NCBI RefSeq assembly: GCF_030265065.1
Contig: NC_080416.1
Coordinates: 28,604,501 to 28,668,500, forward strand
Direction of reading: 5' to 3'
DNA: 64,000 nucleotides
Origin: Corythoichthys intestinalis
Taxonomy: Eukaryota; Chordata; Actinopteri; Syngnathiformes; Syngnathidae
Shown here: piece by piece, positions 1-12,004 of the stretch
Numbering within the stretch: the stretch's first letter is position 1
Layout: every line of letters begins with the position of its first letter
Position numbers and translations under genes: made by a program
Notes under the pieces: model-generated
What the model saw: only the letters and a program-made list of their open reading frames with translations
What the model was told of the DNA's origin: nothing
Database searches by the model: none

Positions 1-414
1 AGATCTCAACCCCATAGAAAATCTGTGGAGGGAGTTGAAAGTCCGTGTTGCCCAACGACAGCCCCAAAACATCACTGCTCTAGAGGAGATCTGCATGAAG
101 GAATGGGCCAAAATACCAGCAACAGTGTGTGAAAAGCTTCTGAAGAGTTACAGAAAACGTTTGGCCTCCGTTATTGCCAACAAAGGGTACATAACAAAGT
201 ATTGAGATGAACTTTTGGTATAGACCAAATACTTATTTTCCACCATGATTTGCAAATATATATTTTTTTTTAATCAAACACTGTGATTTTCTGATTTTTT
301 TTTTCCACATTCTGTCTCTCATGGTTAAGGTTTACCCATGTTGACAATTACAGGCCTCTCTAATATTTTCAAGTGGGAGAACTTGCACAAATAGTGGTTG
401 ACTAAATACCACTG
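1..414 (+). mobile_element. Tc1-like transposon, 3' part, cut by window edge
   Basis: The first 204 bases encode the last part of a Tc1-family (DD34E) transposase: the DLNPIENLW motif holding the last catalytic Glu is followed by a C-terminus ending in YITKY and a TGA. After the stop comes the right inverted terminal repeat, running to ACTG at 414 with a TA behind it. The same family recurs at 24,635-26,186 and 54,897-56,328. Compared with those copies, the terminal repeat here lacks a few bases just before the final CCACTG. The 5' part lies outside the window. Confidence 0.9.
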
Positions 415-1859
415 TATTCCCCGCAGACACAGACATGACATGTCAAACAAGGATGTGCTTACCAGGGCGAACCAATCGATCTAGAATGACATAGATCATC
501 TTATCAATATATTACAGCAATGAGGGAAAAAGTTTACCCCGCCTGTCGCGGCCACAACAGCGTCATTTCTCAGTTCAATAGTTTAGTTATGTGTAAATAA
601 GTTGTTACTTTGCTAACAAAAACTCTATTTGTCTTGCTGTTTATGTTATTTTGTAGAAGGAAAATATTATTCAGATGTTTGGGATGTCACAATGCAAAAA
701 AAAAGGCTGTGTTAAAGTCAAAGTTATGTTTGAAATGTATGCTTTTACAAAAAGCTGAAGCATCAGAAATTGGAAAATTGCTCAAACTAATCTACTTTCT
801 AATGCTGATTTGTAAAGAATGGAAAAAGATATGAACTAACTTTTTTCCTGCTGAAAGAAAAGAGTCTAATCTTTTTTGGGTGGGTTCAATGTTTATATAG
901 CAATAGAACAGAATTTTCTGTGGGCCTTGCAAAATCAGTCAAAATCTAGTAAAACGGCCGGGAGCGAAGGGGGTTGCACCGGTGAAAATGGCTGGGCATG
1001 AATGAGTTAACTTATTTGGCCAAAAATAAACTAGTCATCAGATCACATGAGGTCTAATTGCCATAAATGTGGTCTGTGAACCAAAATGAGTTTGACACCC
1101 CTGCTTTAGTTTATAAAAATATCAATAAAGTCATTTCCTTTATAACGGCGTGCCAAAACAACATCAAACAGCTGAGCTACAAACCTGCTCCAACCTAATT
1201 GATCTCTTAATCATGTATTAAACATTAAGCGGTGATTAGCAAAAAAGTCTGTCAAGCAGTCCTTTTTTCCCCCGAAACAGCGTATCTGTGATAGCATATT
1301 AATTAAAAACCAACCTTCCTTGGAAGATACCATGGTTTTTTTCCCGTGGAGCAAGTGTGGGCGAGCTTTACACACCTGGGGTGTTTCCACACTATTGTGT
1401 TTTGACAGCCCATGAATGTTGAGATAAGTAGGCCTTTTTTTTGCAGTGTTAGTGCTCAAACAGAAGCCGGTTAGACCTCAGAAAAGGGCTCGTCTTTTAA
1501 GCGTACTTCCTTAAAACACACAATGTTGGCAAGCTGATAAAGATTTGAGGCAAAACAGCTGGCTGATGTTATGCAGACCTGCCAAGTGGGTGTGGTGCTG
1601 AAAACAGTCAACAATGGGAAAGATGTGCAAACATTCCAAGCGCGCATCGACCGGGGAAGGTTGGGAGTGGGCTGAAATATTCGATAATACTGAAGAATTG
1701 AAAGGAAGGAAAATGGTTTATATCATGGGTTGTCTTGTGTTTTGAATCCAGCCAACTAAGGGTTTAATTACCAATTAACTGACATTTAATAATTACTCAG
1801 GTAATTGTGCTGGTCGGTGAAGTTATTTTAATTGCTCTCTGTTGATTGGTTCATTTATT
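415..1859. other. Intergenic, no gene recognised
   Basis: AT-rich sequence with short open frames (for example 610-834) that lack codon structure, splice context or recognisable domains. The segment around 1,020-1,100 reads like a worn dispersed repeat. I see no RNA gene here. Confidence 0.5.
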
Positions 1860-2676
1860 ACCGTAATTTTCGCACTATAGGGCGCACCTAACTATAAGCC
1901 GCCACCCACCAAATTTGACACAAAAACGACATTCGTTCATAGATAAGCCGCACTGTACAGCAGAGTTGTCCTCACTGTACTATGGGATATTTACAGCAAA
2001 AGATACTAACCGGTAACACTTTATTAGACAGCACATCATACGACTGTCATAAGACCAAATGAACCACTATGAACCACTATTCATTGCTTCAAGAAGCTTC
2101 ATTTGGCCATCACTGCTCCCTTGTCACGCAACCTCTGCTCTCACCAGCTTTCAACACTGTTGTTGTCCAACATGCCTCCTAATATGCATTGCAGCGCTAC
2201 AGACGTAAATAACAACCAAAGTTCATGTTCTGTGCTAATTATTTCTACAGTTACTGTTCCAGTTGTTTCATTTATTACTAGTCATGGTATTTGGTAACAC
2301 TTTATTTGACAGTGGCGCCATAAGAATGTCATTAGACAATCATAATTATGACATGAGACTGTCATGAGCATTAATGAATGCTTGTAACAGATGTAATTTA
2401 GCGTTATCCAGCAAATTATTTCACTTTTGAATGAATGTAAAAGATCCCAGCTGGACATAAATGGAGTTAGTGACATAATTTCCCGGATGATATCTGTCAT
2501 AACTTGCATTCCATAATGCCCATGATAGTGTCATGTCATAATTATGATGGTCTTATGACACCACTGTCAAATTAAGTGTTACGTATTAACAGCACAAATA
2601 AGCCGCACTGGACTATAAGCCTCAGGATTCAAAATGAAGGTAAAAAGTAGCCGCTTATAGTCTGAAAATTATGATA
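1860..2676. mobile_element. Dispersed fish repeat with inverted ends, MITE-like
   Basis: The left end reads ACCGTAATTTTCGCACTATA and the right end carries its inverted match, CTTATAGTCTGAAAATTATG. The 'ctataaggcgcacct' and 'ataagccgcact' motifs are typical of a common non-coding teleost repeat. A second, left-end-only copy starts at about 5,695. Another element is nested inside (2,292-2,584). No coding capacity is seen. Confidence 0.7.
2292..2584. mobile_element. Nested MITE with GGTAACACTTTATTTGACAG ends
   Basis: The left end GGTAACACTTTATTTGACAG is matched in inverted orientation near 2,560-2,584 by CTGTCAAATTAAGTGTTAC. The interior has paired 'cataattatgac' and 'cttatgac' motifs, giving a largely palindromic unit. 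It sits inside the repeat at 1,860-2,676, so it inserted later. Confidence 0.65.
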
Positions 2677-4030
2677 GTTACGTATATGAAATACAAAAAA
2701 AATAGAAAAATAACTAGTGTAACTAATCCCAAAACCATTTTCTGCTTCCTGTAGGCTACTTATTCGGACCTGGCATGATGCCGATACTGTACCAATATCC
2801 TGTTTTTTTTGCAGGGGAAAAAAACATTTTTTCTTTCAATGCTAAATTACTTCGTACCAGAATGTAAAATAATTGCTACCATAGCTTGGTCAGACACTTC
2901 TTGACACATTGTCTTCCATTGGTGAAACTAATCGTCCAATACAATCCAAACTGGGAGGGTTGGACACCCATTCAAATGGAATGGATATCTATGAGTGATA
3001 AACTCATTTAAATTCACAGCAGAAAGATAATTGGACACAACTCGATTGGACATCTCTCATCTTCTTGTGGAAGCGTTTAGGTGGCGGCCATCTTGGGTGG
3101 GCCGACTAGCGGTTGGAAACTAACATCTCAAAAAGTACATATTACATAGCAAGATAATTTTTAGTACTTGCCGATACCGATCATGTTATATAAGTACCGT
3201 ATCGGTACAGATTTTGGTATCCAGCCCTGGGTGACCAGGTGCCCTAGGTGAAAGGGAGCTAGGAGCCCCTCTAAAAAAACAATACGTTTTTTTAAATATA
3301 GCTTTTTTTGTAAATATTGTATTTTCACAACTTAAATGGTGTACTTTACTGTTTGTCTTAAATGTCATATTGGCAGCAACGAAAGGGACACATTCATTTA
3401 TCAATAGCATTAGCCGCTAACACAGTGAGATGATGTGCAACCCCTAACGACACTTTTCACTGTCAATATGGGATTCTGAAAAAAATTAATGGCTGTGTTT
3501 CAATAACAGTTTTAGTTACCCTCACTTGCTCTAGGCACTTGCTATGATGTCTCATTGAGGCCAATTGGAGGGTGGAGGGGGAGTGAAAGACGTAAATGGA
3601 ACACACTTGCCCTCGTTCGCTCGCAGGCAAGGCAATCATGGATCAACCACAGGTTGTTGAGATGGCGCTATACTGCCTGTTCCAAAACACGTAAAATATA
3701 CGCAGACTCCTGTCAATAAGGCCTCTTTACCTTATAATTTGTAGACAGATTTGCTGTTTAAATACATTTAACTTACTTTAAGTTTAGTTGAAATTACAAG
3801 TAGTTTGTTTCAGTCCTTCCCAACACCATTTGATTGATAGACCATTCCTTTTGTTAAAAGCAAAAATAAAAAAGGCAGGCGAAATAGAAAAGTCAATGAC
3901 GAAAACTGTCATTGTTTTTTCCTTTTGTGATTTTAAATGAAAAAAGCGAACATATATTTTTATATTTTTATTTATTCATTTATTTCTCTTTATTTATTAA
4001 TTTATCTTTGGGCAGTCCTGTTATTCCATA
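2677..4030. other. Intergenic, worn repeats only
   Basis: No supported gene. 2,760-2,800 and 3,165-3,240 carry 'gataccgat' and 'taccgtatcggta' motifs, the same theme as the dispersed repeat at 18,615-18,700. The rest is AT-rich with no recognisable feature. Confidence 0.45.
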
Positions 4031-4309
4031 CACTGTAAAAACTGTGATCAGGTTTTGATAATATTTACGAAATAAATAAAAGTAGACTATACATAATAAA
4101 AATGACTGTGTGCAGTTTGCAATCAAAGTGAGCAGAATTTACCAATTTTTAATAATGTATTAATAGCATTTTAATTAGTATTTTTTAAATATAAAACCAA
4201 TTTAAAATCAGTGAGTAGAATTTATTTATTTTTATAAGCAAAGTCAAAACTGCAGAAAATTGATAAATTTTACTCATTGGAAGGTCTTATTTTCCCGCCC
4301 AAGGCATTT

Positions 4310-4361
4310 TTCATCACACAACAGCAAGTCAGCCACCATTTCACAGACCGTTGGCTTAAAG
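4310..4361 (+). other. Putative 5' noncoding exon of the SAMD3-like gene
   Basis: A short segment ends in a strong splice donor (AAAG|GTAAGAGC at 4,361/4,362) upstream of the gene at 5.9-7.5 kb and on the same strand. The start of the exon is a guess. The assignment rests on the donor and position only; transcript data are absent. Confidence 0.3.
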
Positions 4362-4691
4362 GTAAGAGCTGTTTAATTGTTCTTAGGTAACGACCCCAGT
4401 GTCTTTATCAGTTAAACATTGCTTTGTGTTACTACAAATTGCTAAACGTGCCAACTTTACTGTACTTTCAGTCAAAATTAAGTTCTAGTGTTACTGTCTG
4501 AAGTCAGTTTGTGTCGTCTTTGATTCAACTAAAGCATTGCAATGATTGAAAAAGTTTGGTTCGACTAAAAGCATTGCAATGATTGAAAAAGTAGTGTGAA
4601 TTTCACAATTTAATGTGTTTTACCGAGTATAGCGTAATACTGTTATATAATGGATGTAAAGTACAAACTATTCTTTTTTTATTTAATTTAG

Positions 4692-4786
4692 CGTCCTGGC
4701 TCCTGGCCACAGTCAAGTTAACCTCCCCTCCCCCCACCTTAACAAGCCAGCACACCGACACGGAGGAGCACACTTGTGTCTCAGTG
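4692..4786 (+). other. Putative second 5' exon of the SAMD3-like gene
   Basis: A pyrimidine-rich tract followed by AG at 4,690-4,691 opens a 95-base segment that closes with the donor CAGTG|GTGAGT. The segment is C-rich and unlike the AT-rich flanks. It has no clear in-frame continuation to the coding exon at 5,920, so it is more likely untranslated. Confidence 0.35.
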
Positions 4787-5240
4787 GTGAGTATAATCAA
4801 TTTAGGAGTTTTATCTGAAGTTACTGCATTTAGTTTTCACAATAGAATTGTATTCGTAAAATTTTTACTCAAGTAGCGTGTTAAATGCAGAATTCTTGTC
4901 GCATTTTCACTGGTTCGTCTGTTAATGTGTTTTGAGCACAATGGCTGTTTTGCGAAATGCTAGGTTCTGGGGGGTATATCACAAAGCGAGATTAATGGGT
5001 TAGCGAGCTATATGTTGAGTCCAAAGCTAGGAAAACGCCACATGGAAAACGACCAGAATACGTTTTCTTGTATAACTAATATACCCTATAATGTTGGGTT
5101 AGCTGATAGTCTACCTCAGGTGAGGAGGATTTCTCAGACTAGCAGGTAAGTTAATGATTTGTACATACTTTTCCACTGCTGTGACATTAATCAATAATAA
5201 TTATGTCCTGTAATAATGTGACAGCAAAAATGTTTATTGT

Positions 5241-5258
5241 GGACATTCTTAAGGGATA

Positions 5259-5300
<42 letters not shown>
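5241..5300. repeat. Poly(T) tract
   Basis: An almost unbroken T run of about 40 bases lies at 5,262-5,300 within the intron before exon 5,920. It could be the reversed tail of a retroposed sequence, but no body is recognisable beside it. Confidence 0.8.
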
Positions 5301-5303
<3 letters not shown>

Positions 5304-5604
5304 TTAGTACGTGGCATAGCGTCTGTACCAGTATAAATGTCATTGGGAACACACTGGTGCAGGTAAGACACTAACTATGGATAAATACCTTATAAAATCC
5401 CACTTCAATAAAAGGAACCTTTAGGATGTCTGACAAAAATATAAAACCAATTCTAAGGTAATATGCATATCAACAAATGACAAATGATAAATATTAAAAG
5501 GCGCACAGTCTCTTACATATAATTGTATATTATAGGGTCGAACGATTTATAAAACAAATATCTAATTGATATGTTTTCAATTAATTATATTTAATATAAT
5601 TATA

Positions 5605-5607
5605 TAC

Positions 5608-5640
<33 letters not shown>
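5605..5640. repeat. (AT)n and (ATTT)n microsatellite
   Basis: About 13 AT units are followed by ATTT repeats up to 5,660. It lies next to the left-end fragment of the 1,860-type repeat (about 5,695-5,870). Confidence 0.85.
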
Positions 5641-5643
<3 letters not shown>

Positions 5644-5694
5644 TATTTATTTATTTATTTTGCATTATTGTTCTCATTTTCTTTGAAAAACACG

Positions 5695-5870
5695 ACCGTA
5701 ATTTTCGGACTATAAGGCGCACCTGACTGTAAGCCGCAACCCACCAAATTTGACACGAAAATTGCATTTTTTAATTGATAAGCCGCACTGGACTATAAGC
5801 TGCAGCGGTCCTCACTCTATTAAGGAATATTTACACCATAAGATATGAACCGGTAACACTTTATATGAGT
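5695..5870. mobile_element. Left-end copy of the 1,860-type dispersed repeat
   Basis: The segment begins ACCGTAATTTTCGGACTATA and matches the left ~180 bases of the repeat at 1,860 (cgcacctgact..., gccgcaacccaccaaatttgacac, ggaatatttaca). It stops at the GGTAACACTTTAT point, so only a fragment is present, inside the intron before exon 5,920. Confidence 0.7.
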
Positions 5871-5946
5871 ATATGATATACTTGAGGATTTAAAACTGGT
5901 TTTATGATTTGTCTTTCAGATCCAGGATGAGTTTTATCGAATAACA

Positions 5947-7522
5947 ATGGTTCATCTTGAATCAAAGTTCATGTCCAAGCTGGACGAATTTACGCATCAA
6001 CTATTAAAACTCTTCCATACCAAGGGCGGAAGCATGGGGCTGCAGTTGCAGGCTATCTTACTCAAGGTACCCTTCATTGAGCATTATGTTTGCTAATACA
6101 GTGTTCTAGGAATATCAACTTTAGAGGAGGTAATGTTATCCTGTGATGAAATAATTGCATGAGAATTTGTTTCATTAGTATTTCCTTATTCAGGTCCCAG
6201 AGACGGCATAGGAAGGATCCTTGATAGGGCCTTATTAACAGTAATATAAAACACCTTGTGTTTATTTTTCCATTTCAGACTCCAAGCAACCCAAATATCC
6301 ACATGAAGAGAGAGATCGTCATTAGATGTTCGATGAAGTTCCTCGGGGAATCGTCAGAGCAACTCTTAAGAGAGTACGATGTAAGTTGAATTACATGTTA
6401 AAATAAAAGAAGGTCATCACTCTCATCTCTTTGACTTAATATGTTTTGGGGAAGTCAAATCACAAAATAGCTTTAACTGTATTTCTCCCAGTAGGTCTTG
6501 GCAAACTACATCATTGTCCTCTATTAAGTGTTTAAAAGTGTTTATTTTCCATCATGGAACTTTGAAGTGCAAGTGCATAAATAGGAGGTGTTATTTGATT
6601 GCACCAATTAGCAGAATTTAAAAGTTTTAAAGTCTTAATAATTGGTGCCTAAGAAGTACCTAAGAAATGCTGGCCAAAGAGCTGCTTTGTGAATACAAAT
6701 ACATTTTTACAGAGACTGAGGCAACTTAATAATAAGTAAATGAGAGCAAAGTTGAACCAATTGCTGTGGAAAATTTATAAATTTTATAGCGTCAGGAATG
6801 AACTTACAGTGCCACAACTTTTGTTACCACTATCAGTATGGTACAATACGGATTAGTATGTTAATAGTTTGGATTGGATTAATCACAACAGTCCCAGGTA
6901 AAAAAGATGTAATGGATTGATTTCATTTACATATATTTACTACTGTAACTGCTAAAACCTTGATGGTGTGATTGAATTGTTTTGATTTGTGGTAAACTGA
7001 TGAGATCATTTAAAATTTACCTGGTATGAAAAAATGATTTTATGCATATTTTAAAGTGTTATGTAAGATTTGTTTAAAACACTGACATAAATGGAGTGCA
7101 ATAGGAACAATAGCTATGACAAACTCCAGTTTTTCTTGTCCAAACAGTTGAAGCAATTTGGGAAATAGTGCCTCCCTTGGGTTTATTGTCTGATATGCGC
7201 AATGTTCTTGCTATTACAGGATGCTGATGAGGACCGAATACTCCAAGATCTTGCACTTCAAACATTGAAGATCTACATCAAACCGAACCCATCAGAGGCA
7301 CCAGACATCGGTATTGTGGTGGAGGGCGTCAAAGTGCTGACTGGTCTGGAAAATCTTCCGAGGGCTTGCTCCCTTCTGGTTGGGATTGCTTATGTGTTGA
7401 ATCTCGCATATCCAAAGGAACTCAAGAACACATTTGAAGTGTTTCAAAAACTTTTCCTTGGCCTCGATGATACAAAGCTCTCCCCAAAAATCAATAGCTT
7501 GAAGAACAGGCTACTGGCCTAA
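5947..7522 (+). CDS. SAMD3-like family gene, C-terminal part (three exons)
   Basis: Three exons join in phase 0: 5,920-6,066, 6,279-6,380 and 7,220-7,522, each with canonical AG and GT borders. The product contains VHLESKFMSKLDEF, MKREIVIRCSMKFLGE and, in the last exon, DIGIVVEGVKVLTGLENLPR, YVLNLAYPKELKNTFEVFQK and a C-terminus NSLKNRLLA. From memory this matches the C-terminal region of an abundant fish family usually named 'sterile alpha motif domain-containing protein 3-like'; its biochemical role is unknown. Relatives carry much more N-terminal protein. Here the first exon could only be initiated at its internal ATG (5,947), giving about 174 residues, or there are coding exons I cannot see. 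No SAM domain is present in what I can read. It may be a truncated paralogue or a pseudogene with intact exons. Confidence 0.7.
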
Positions 7523-7558
7523 CAGAAGAGACCTTTGTTGTGAAATTGTTAATAGTTT

Positions 7559-7607
7559 AACAACAAAGGAAAATTCAACAGATTCTGTTGAATTTTCCTT
7601 TGTTGTT
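7559..7607. repeat. Perfect 24-bp-arm hairpin in the 3' UTR
   Basis: Arms 7,559-7,582 and 7,584-7,607 are perfect reverse complements around one central T. The hairpin begins 37 bases after the stop of the SAMD3-like gene, so it would be transcribed in its 3' UTR. Confidence 0.9.
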
Positions 7608-7737
7608 AATTTACAATGTTGTTCAATTCTTCGTGTTGTTAAAATATGTTCATATGTTGAATTTTTTCTTGGTTGCTTCAATGTTTTCTTGTGAATTATT
7701 AAAAGTATGTTAATATGTTAAATTTTCTAGTTTTTCA

Positions 7738-7743
7738 AATAAA
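7738..7743 (+). terminator. Possible poly(A) signal of the SAMD3-like gene
   Basis: An AATAAA hexamer lies in 'caaataaatgttttatg' about 215 bases past the stop codon. It is the first reasonable polyadenylation signal downstream; no transcript evidence is available. Confidence 0.45.
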
Positions 7744-7825
7744 TGTTTTATGCTGTTTAATGCATTGAAATCTGTTGATGTTTCTTGATGCCACATTTTA
7801 CTTAATTTTGGTCAGGATATTGGGT

Positions 7826-8449
7826 GAATTAGACCCATAAAAATTATGGCAACAAAGTGACACTCAATATTATTGAGTAGAATAAAATCCCGTCATACAA
7901 ATTAAAATAAAAAATTAGACAATTATTTTAGGTACAGAAAAATAAAAACAGTGTAAATGTGTTGAATTAAGCAACAATGTGCTAGAATATGAGTTGATAT
8001 AACTTACTTTATTTACTTAATCCAAATAATTTTTATGCATATACTTAGCAAATGTGAATCAATTTCACCCATGTAATTAACAAAGATAACTCAATTTCAA
8101 CTAGATTATCAATAAATATGAATCAGTTTCCTCCAGATATTCAGTGAATGTAAATTATTTTTGCTCGAGAGTCTTAGTTAACATAAATCAGCTTTCCTTG
8201 TGAAATTGAGTAAGATTTACTCAATATTTTTTGGTGATATAACTCATCATGTGTTGTCTATTAGTACATCCAACACATTTCTGCTGTTGCTTTTATTAAC
8301 ATGTATTTAATTTTTTGGGTTTAAATTAAGTTAATGTATTCAATACTTTTTAATCAAAATTATAGCGCTTTAAATCTATTCAATTATATTGAGTGTCACT
8401 TTGTTGCCACAATTTTTTTGAGTAACCATGGGTCAAATTTTTTAGAGTG
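7826..8449. repeat. Long inverted-repeat unit (MITE-like)
   Basis: The left block (about 7,826-7,890: gaattagaccc, then tggcaacaaagtgacactca) is matched in inverted orientation by 8,365-8,440. The right border TTTTAGAGTG is followed by TA. Between the arms are repeated 'tcaattt' and 'gaatca' motifs, with no open frame of note. Confidence 0.55.
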
Positions 8450-8593
8450 TATGTTCTGCCATATCTGCCACAGACAGATAAATATTTACTTGTATTTTAA
8501 TTATTATTATTTAATTTTATTATAATTTAATTTTGAAAGTTGGCCATATAGTTGGCCATATAGGCTGAGACCCTGAATATGGCCAACTTTCAA

Positions 8594-9310
8594 AATTGTC
8601 CGATATGCATGTGTGATACATCATTGGAAAGCTTAAAATCTCAATTTTCTGGGGGAAGAAAAATTTTGAACAGGAGGGCATTTAAAAAAAAAAAAAAAAA
8701 ATTGGGGGGAACAGCAAAACCCTAACTGGAGGCGAGAGCATGCGAGAACAGAATTAAAGACACCACGATTTTAATGAGATATTATATGTTTTTCCTTTTT
8801 TCTCAATTTTTCTTTGTTTGGATCGATTATCATCTAAAATATTGGGGAAAATGCAACATTAACGAAAAAAATACAATTAAGCGATAGTTCTGAGGTAGAT
8901 ATCCGTGATTTTTTTTTACAGACGCCAATTTTTTCATTGTGACGTAATTCGTTTAAAAGTTTAAAAGTGAATATTTTTTTTGTATTTTTTTTTTAAACTA
9001 AAATTTAGACATCAATTAATAATTCTAAGCTAAAAATGACAGACATTTTGAATAATAAATATAATTACTTACATTCTTTTTATGGCTAGGTTGAAACAAA
9101 AGCGGTTGCGCGACGTCTGTAAACGGGGGTTTTCAGGGTAAAACGGACAAATTAAAAATAGTTCCGAGGCTTAGTGCACCATGAATCTGCTATGGCAGCA
9201 TATAGACATATTAAGCTATCAAACACAACAGTTTTTGTGGCTTAAAATACAGAGGAGTGCAAGAGCAGAAACTGCTTTTTCACTCTTGTCTGTGTTTTCC
9301 GCCATATGTA
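8594..9310. mobile_element. Dispersed non-coding repeat, copy 1
   Basis: Starting at 'tgtgtgatacatcattgg', this segment matches 49,862-50,787 over most of its length, including 'gttgcgcgacgtctgtaaac' and the last shared motif 'tgtgttttccgccatat'. The copy here lacks about 200 bases present in the other. It gives an uninterrupted reference for the site where an ISL2EU-type element sits in copy 2. Class unknown. Confidence 0.75.
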
Positions 9311-9930
9311 TATGTGTATATACACACACATTCGTATAAATACAGAGATCTGAGAGATCTGAGTCAATATTCAAAGAAATAACCAGGAAATATATTGACT
9401 GCTCAGTTTTATTTCAAATGGTGCAGAATTAAAAAAAACAAGCAATAAAATTGACTACACTGTAAACAGAAGCTTAACAAGCTCAAAACTCCAAAACTTA
9501 GCTCAATGGCGGATTACAAGCAACAGTCACAGCATACTGCCACCTACTGTACAAGAGTGTGTAGCACCCATCTAAAGACACCTGTTCTCACTGTTGCGTT
9601 TTAATCATTCAATATCTTGTTCACCTGCCTAATCTAGCTTATACTCATGTTGCTGCCTCTAGTGCTCGATTACGGGATAGTTGCACAGGGCTTATCGATT
9701 GTGCCGGAAGCATGAAAAACAAACTGTCAATTCTCAATGAGAAAAAAAGACAACAAGCAAAAGTAGCGTGTAGCGCGGGCGACAATTTGAAAAGCAGTGG
9801 AGTAAAGAGTACAGATACATGCTGTAAAATATGGTGAAGCAAAAGTAAAAAGTAACAATTCATATTTGTACCCAAGTCAAGTACAGATGTACAAAAAAAA
9901 ATCTTTAAGTACACTAACAGAGTATTTTTA
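9311..9930. other. Intergenic, repeat-derived
   Basis: No gene. 9,790-9,925 has 'agtggagtaaagagtacagatac' and 'cccaagtcaagtacagatgt'-type motifs of a common fish repeat, which the element at 9,931 interrupts. The 113-codon reverse open frame here shows no domain and is judged chance. Confidence 0.45.
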
Positions 9931-10352
9931 CTGTGATCCCTTGCTACAAACTTTGTGCCTTCAGTCCATCGCTGATTTTTTCCCACGTAAAAAAAAACAA
10001 CAAAAATACGGATGAGCTATCCCGAGTCGATCACGTAGTCTCACTCTCACTGGAGTTGCTTATTAAATTTAACGAATATTGATAAATGTTTGAGTTTGAT
10101 CTTGCCAAAGTCACGAACTTCAAAAGCGCTGCCTGCGTCAATCATCGTTTAGCTTTTTAATCAGTTGCTGTGGCAACTCATTGTGTGAACGTGAGCAACT
10201 TGAGAGGATCTGAGTAGACTCACTCAGTGAAGCATTTAATAAAGCCAAGCATTTTTCTACTACTTTATCCTTGTTTAAAAAAAAATCAGTGGTACAGTAA
10301 CATGTTTAAAACTCGTCATAATTATTGCATTTGAAGTGCTTAAAAACATTTA

Positions 10353-10383
<31 letters not shown>

Positions 10384-12004
10384 CAGTGCCTTGCAAAAGT
10401 ATTCGGCCCCCTTGAACCTTGCAACCTTTCGCCACATTTCAGGCTTCAAACATAAAGATATAAAATTTGAATTTTTTGTCAAGAATCAACAACAAGTGGG
10501 ACACAATTGTGAAGTGGAACAAAATTTATTGGATAATTTAAACTTTTTTAACAAATAAAAAACTGAAAAGTGGGGCGTGCAATATTATTTGGCCCCCTTG
10601 CGTTAATACTTTGTAGCGCCACCTTTTGCTCCAATTACAGCTGCAAGTCGCTTGGGGTATGTTTCTATCAGTTTTGCACATCGAGAGACTGACATTATTT
10701 CCCATTCTTCCTTGCAAAACAGCTCGAGCTCAGTGAGGTTGGATGGAGAGTGTTTGTGAACAGCAGTCTTCAGCTCTTTCCACAGATTCTCGATTGGATT
10801 CAGGTCTGGACTTTGACTTGGCCATTCTAACACCTGGATACGTTTATTTTTGAGCCATTCCATTGTAGATTTGGCTTTATGTTTTGGATCATTGTCCTGT
10901 TGGAAGATAAATCTCTGTCCCAGTCTCAGGTCTTGTGCAGATACCAACAGGTTTTCTTCCAGAATGTATTTGGCTGCATCCATCTTCCCGTCAATTTTAA
11001 CCATCTTCCCTGTCCCTGCTTAAGAAAAGCAGGCCCAAACCATGATGCTGCCACCACCATGTTTGACAGTGGGGATGGTGTGTTCAGGGTGATGAGCTGT
11101 GTTGCTTTTACGCCAAACATATCGTTTTGCATTGTGGCCAAAAAGTTCAATTTTGGTTTCATCTGACCAGAGCACCTTCTTCCACATGTTTGGTGTGTCT
11201 CCCAGGTGGCTTGTGGCAAACTTTAAACGAGACTTTTTATGGATATCTTTGAGAAATGGCTTTCTTCTTGCCACTCTTCCATAAAGGCCAGATTTGTGCA
11301 GTGTACGACTGATTGTTGTCCTATGGACAGACTCTCCCACCTCAGCTGTAGATCTCTGCAGTTCATCCAGAGTGATCATGGGCCTCTTGGCTGCATCTCT
11401 GATCAGTTTTCTCCTTGTTTGAGAAGAAAGTTTGGAAGGACGGCCGGGTCTCGGTAGATTTGCAGTGGTCTGATGCTCCTTCCATTTCAATATGATGGCT
11501 TGCACAGTGCTCCTTGAGATGTTTAAAGCTTGGGAAATCTTTTTGTATCCAAATCCGGCTTTAAACTTCTCCACAACAGTATCTCGGACCTGCCTGGTGT
11601 GTTCCTTGGTTTTCATAATGCTCTCTGCACTTTAAAAAGAACCCTGAGACTATCACAGAGCAGGTGCATTTATACGGAGACTTGATTACACACAGGTGGA
11701 TTCTATTTATCATCATCGGTCATTTAGGACAACATTGGATCATTCAGAGATCCTCACTGAACTTCTGGAGTGAGTTTGCTGCACTGAAAGTAAAGGGGCC
11801 GAATAATATTGCACGCGCCACTTTTCAGTTTTTTATTTGTTAAAAAAGTTTAAATTATCCAATAAATGTTGTTCCACTTCACGATTGTGTCCCACTGGTT
11901 GTTGATTCTTGACAAAAAAATTAAATTTCATATCTTTATGTTTGAAGCCTGAAATGTGGCGAAAGGTTGCAAGATTCAAGGGGGCCGAATACTTTTGCAA
12001 GGCA

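Noticed and set aside
4031-8449. Firm call of a 4.4-kb gene-bearing transposon
   Set aside because: Only 10 bases of end similarity, and the right end is shared with a smaller inverted-repeat block; kept as a speculative finding only.
9645-9986. Minus-strand 113-codon frame
   Set aside because: It crosses the border between a worn repeat and the pogo-like MITE; no recognisable protein.
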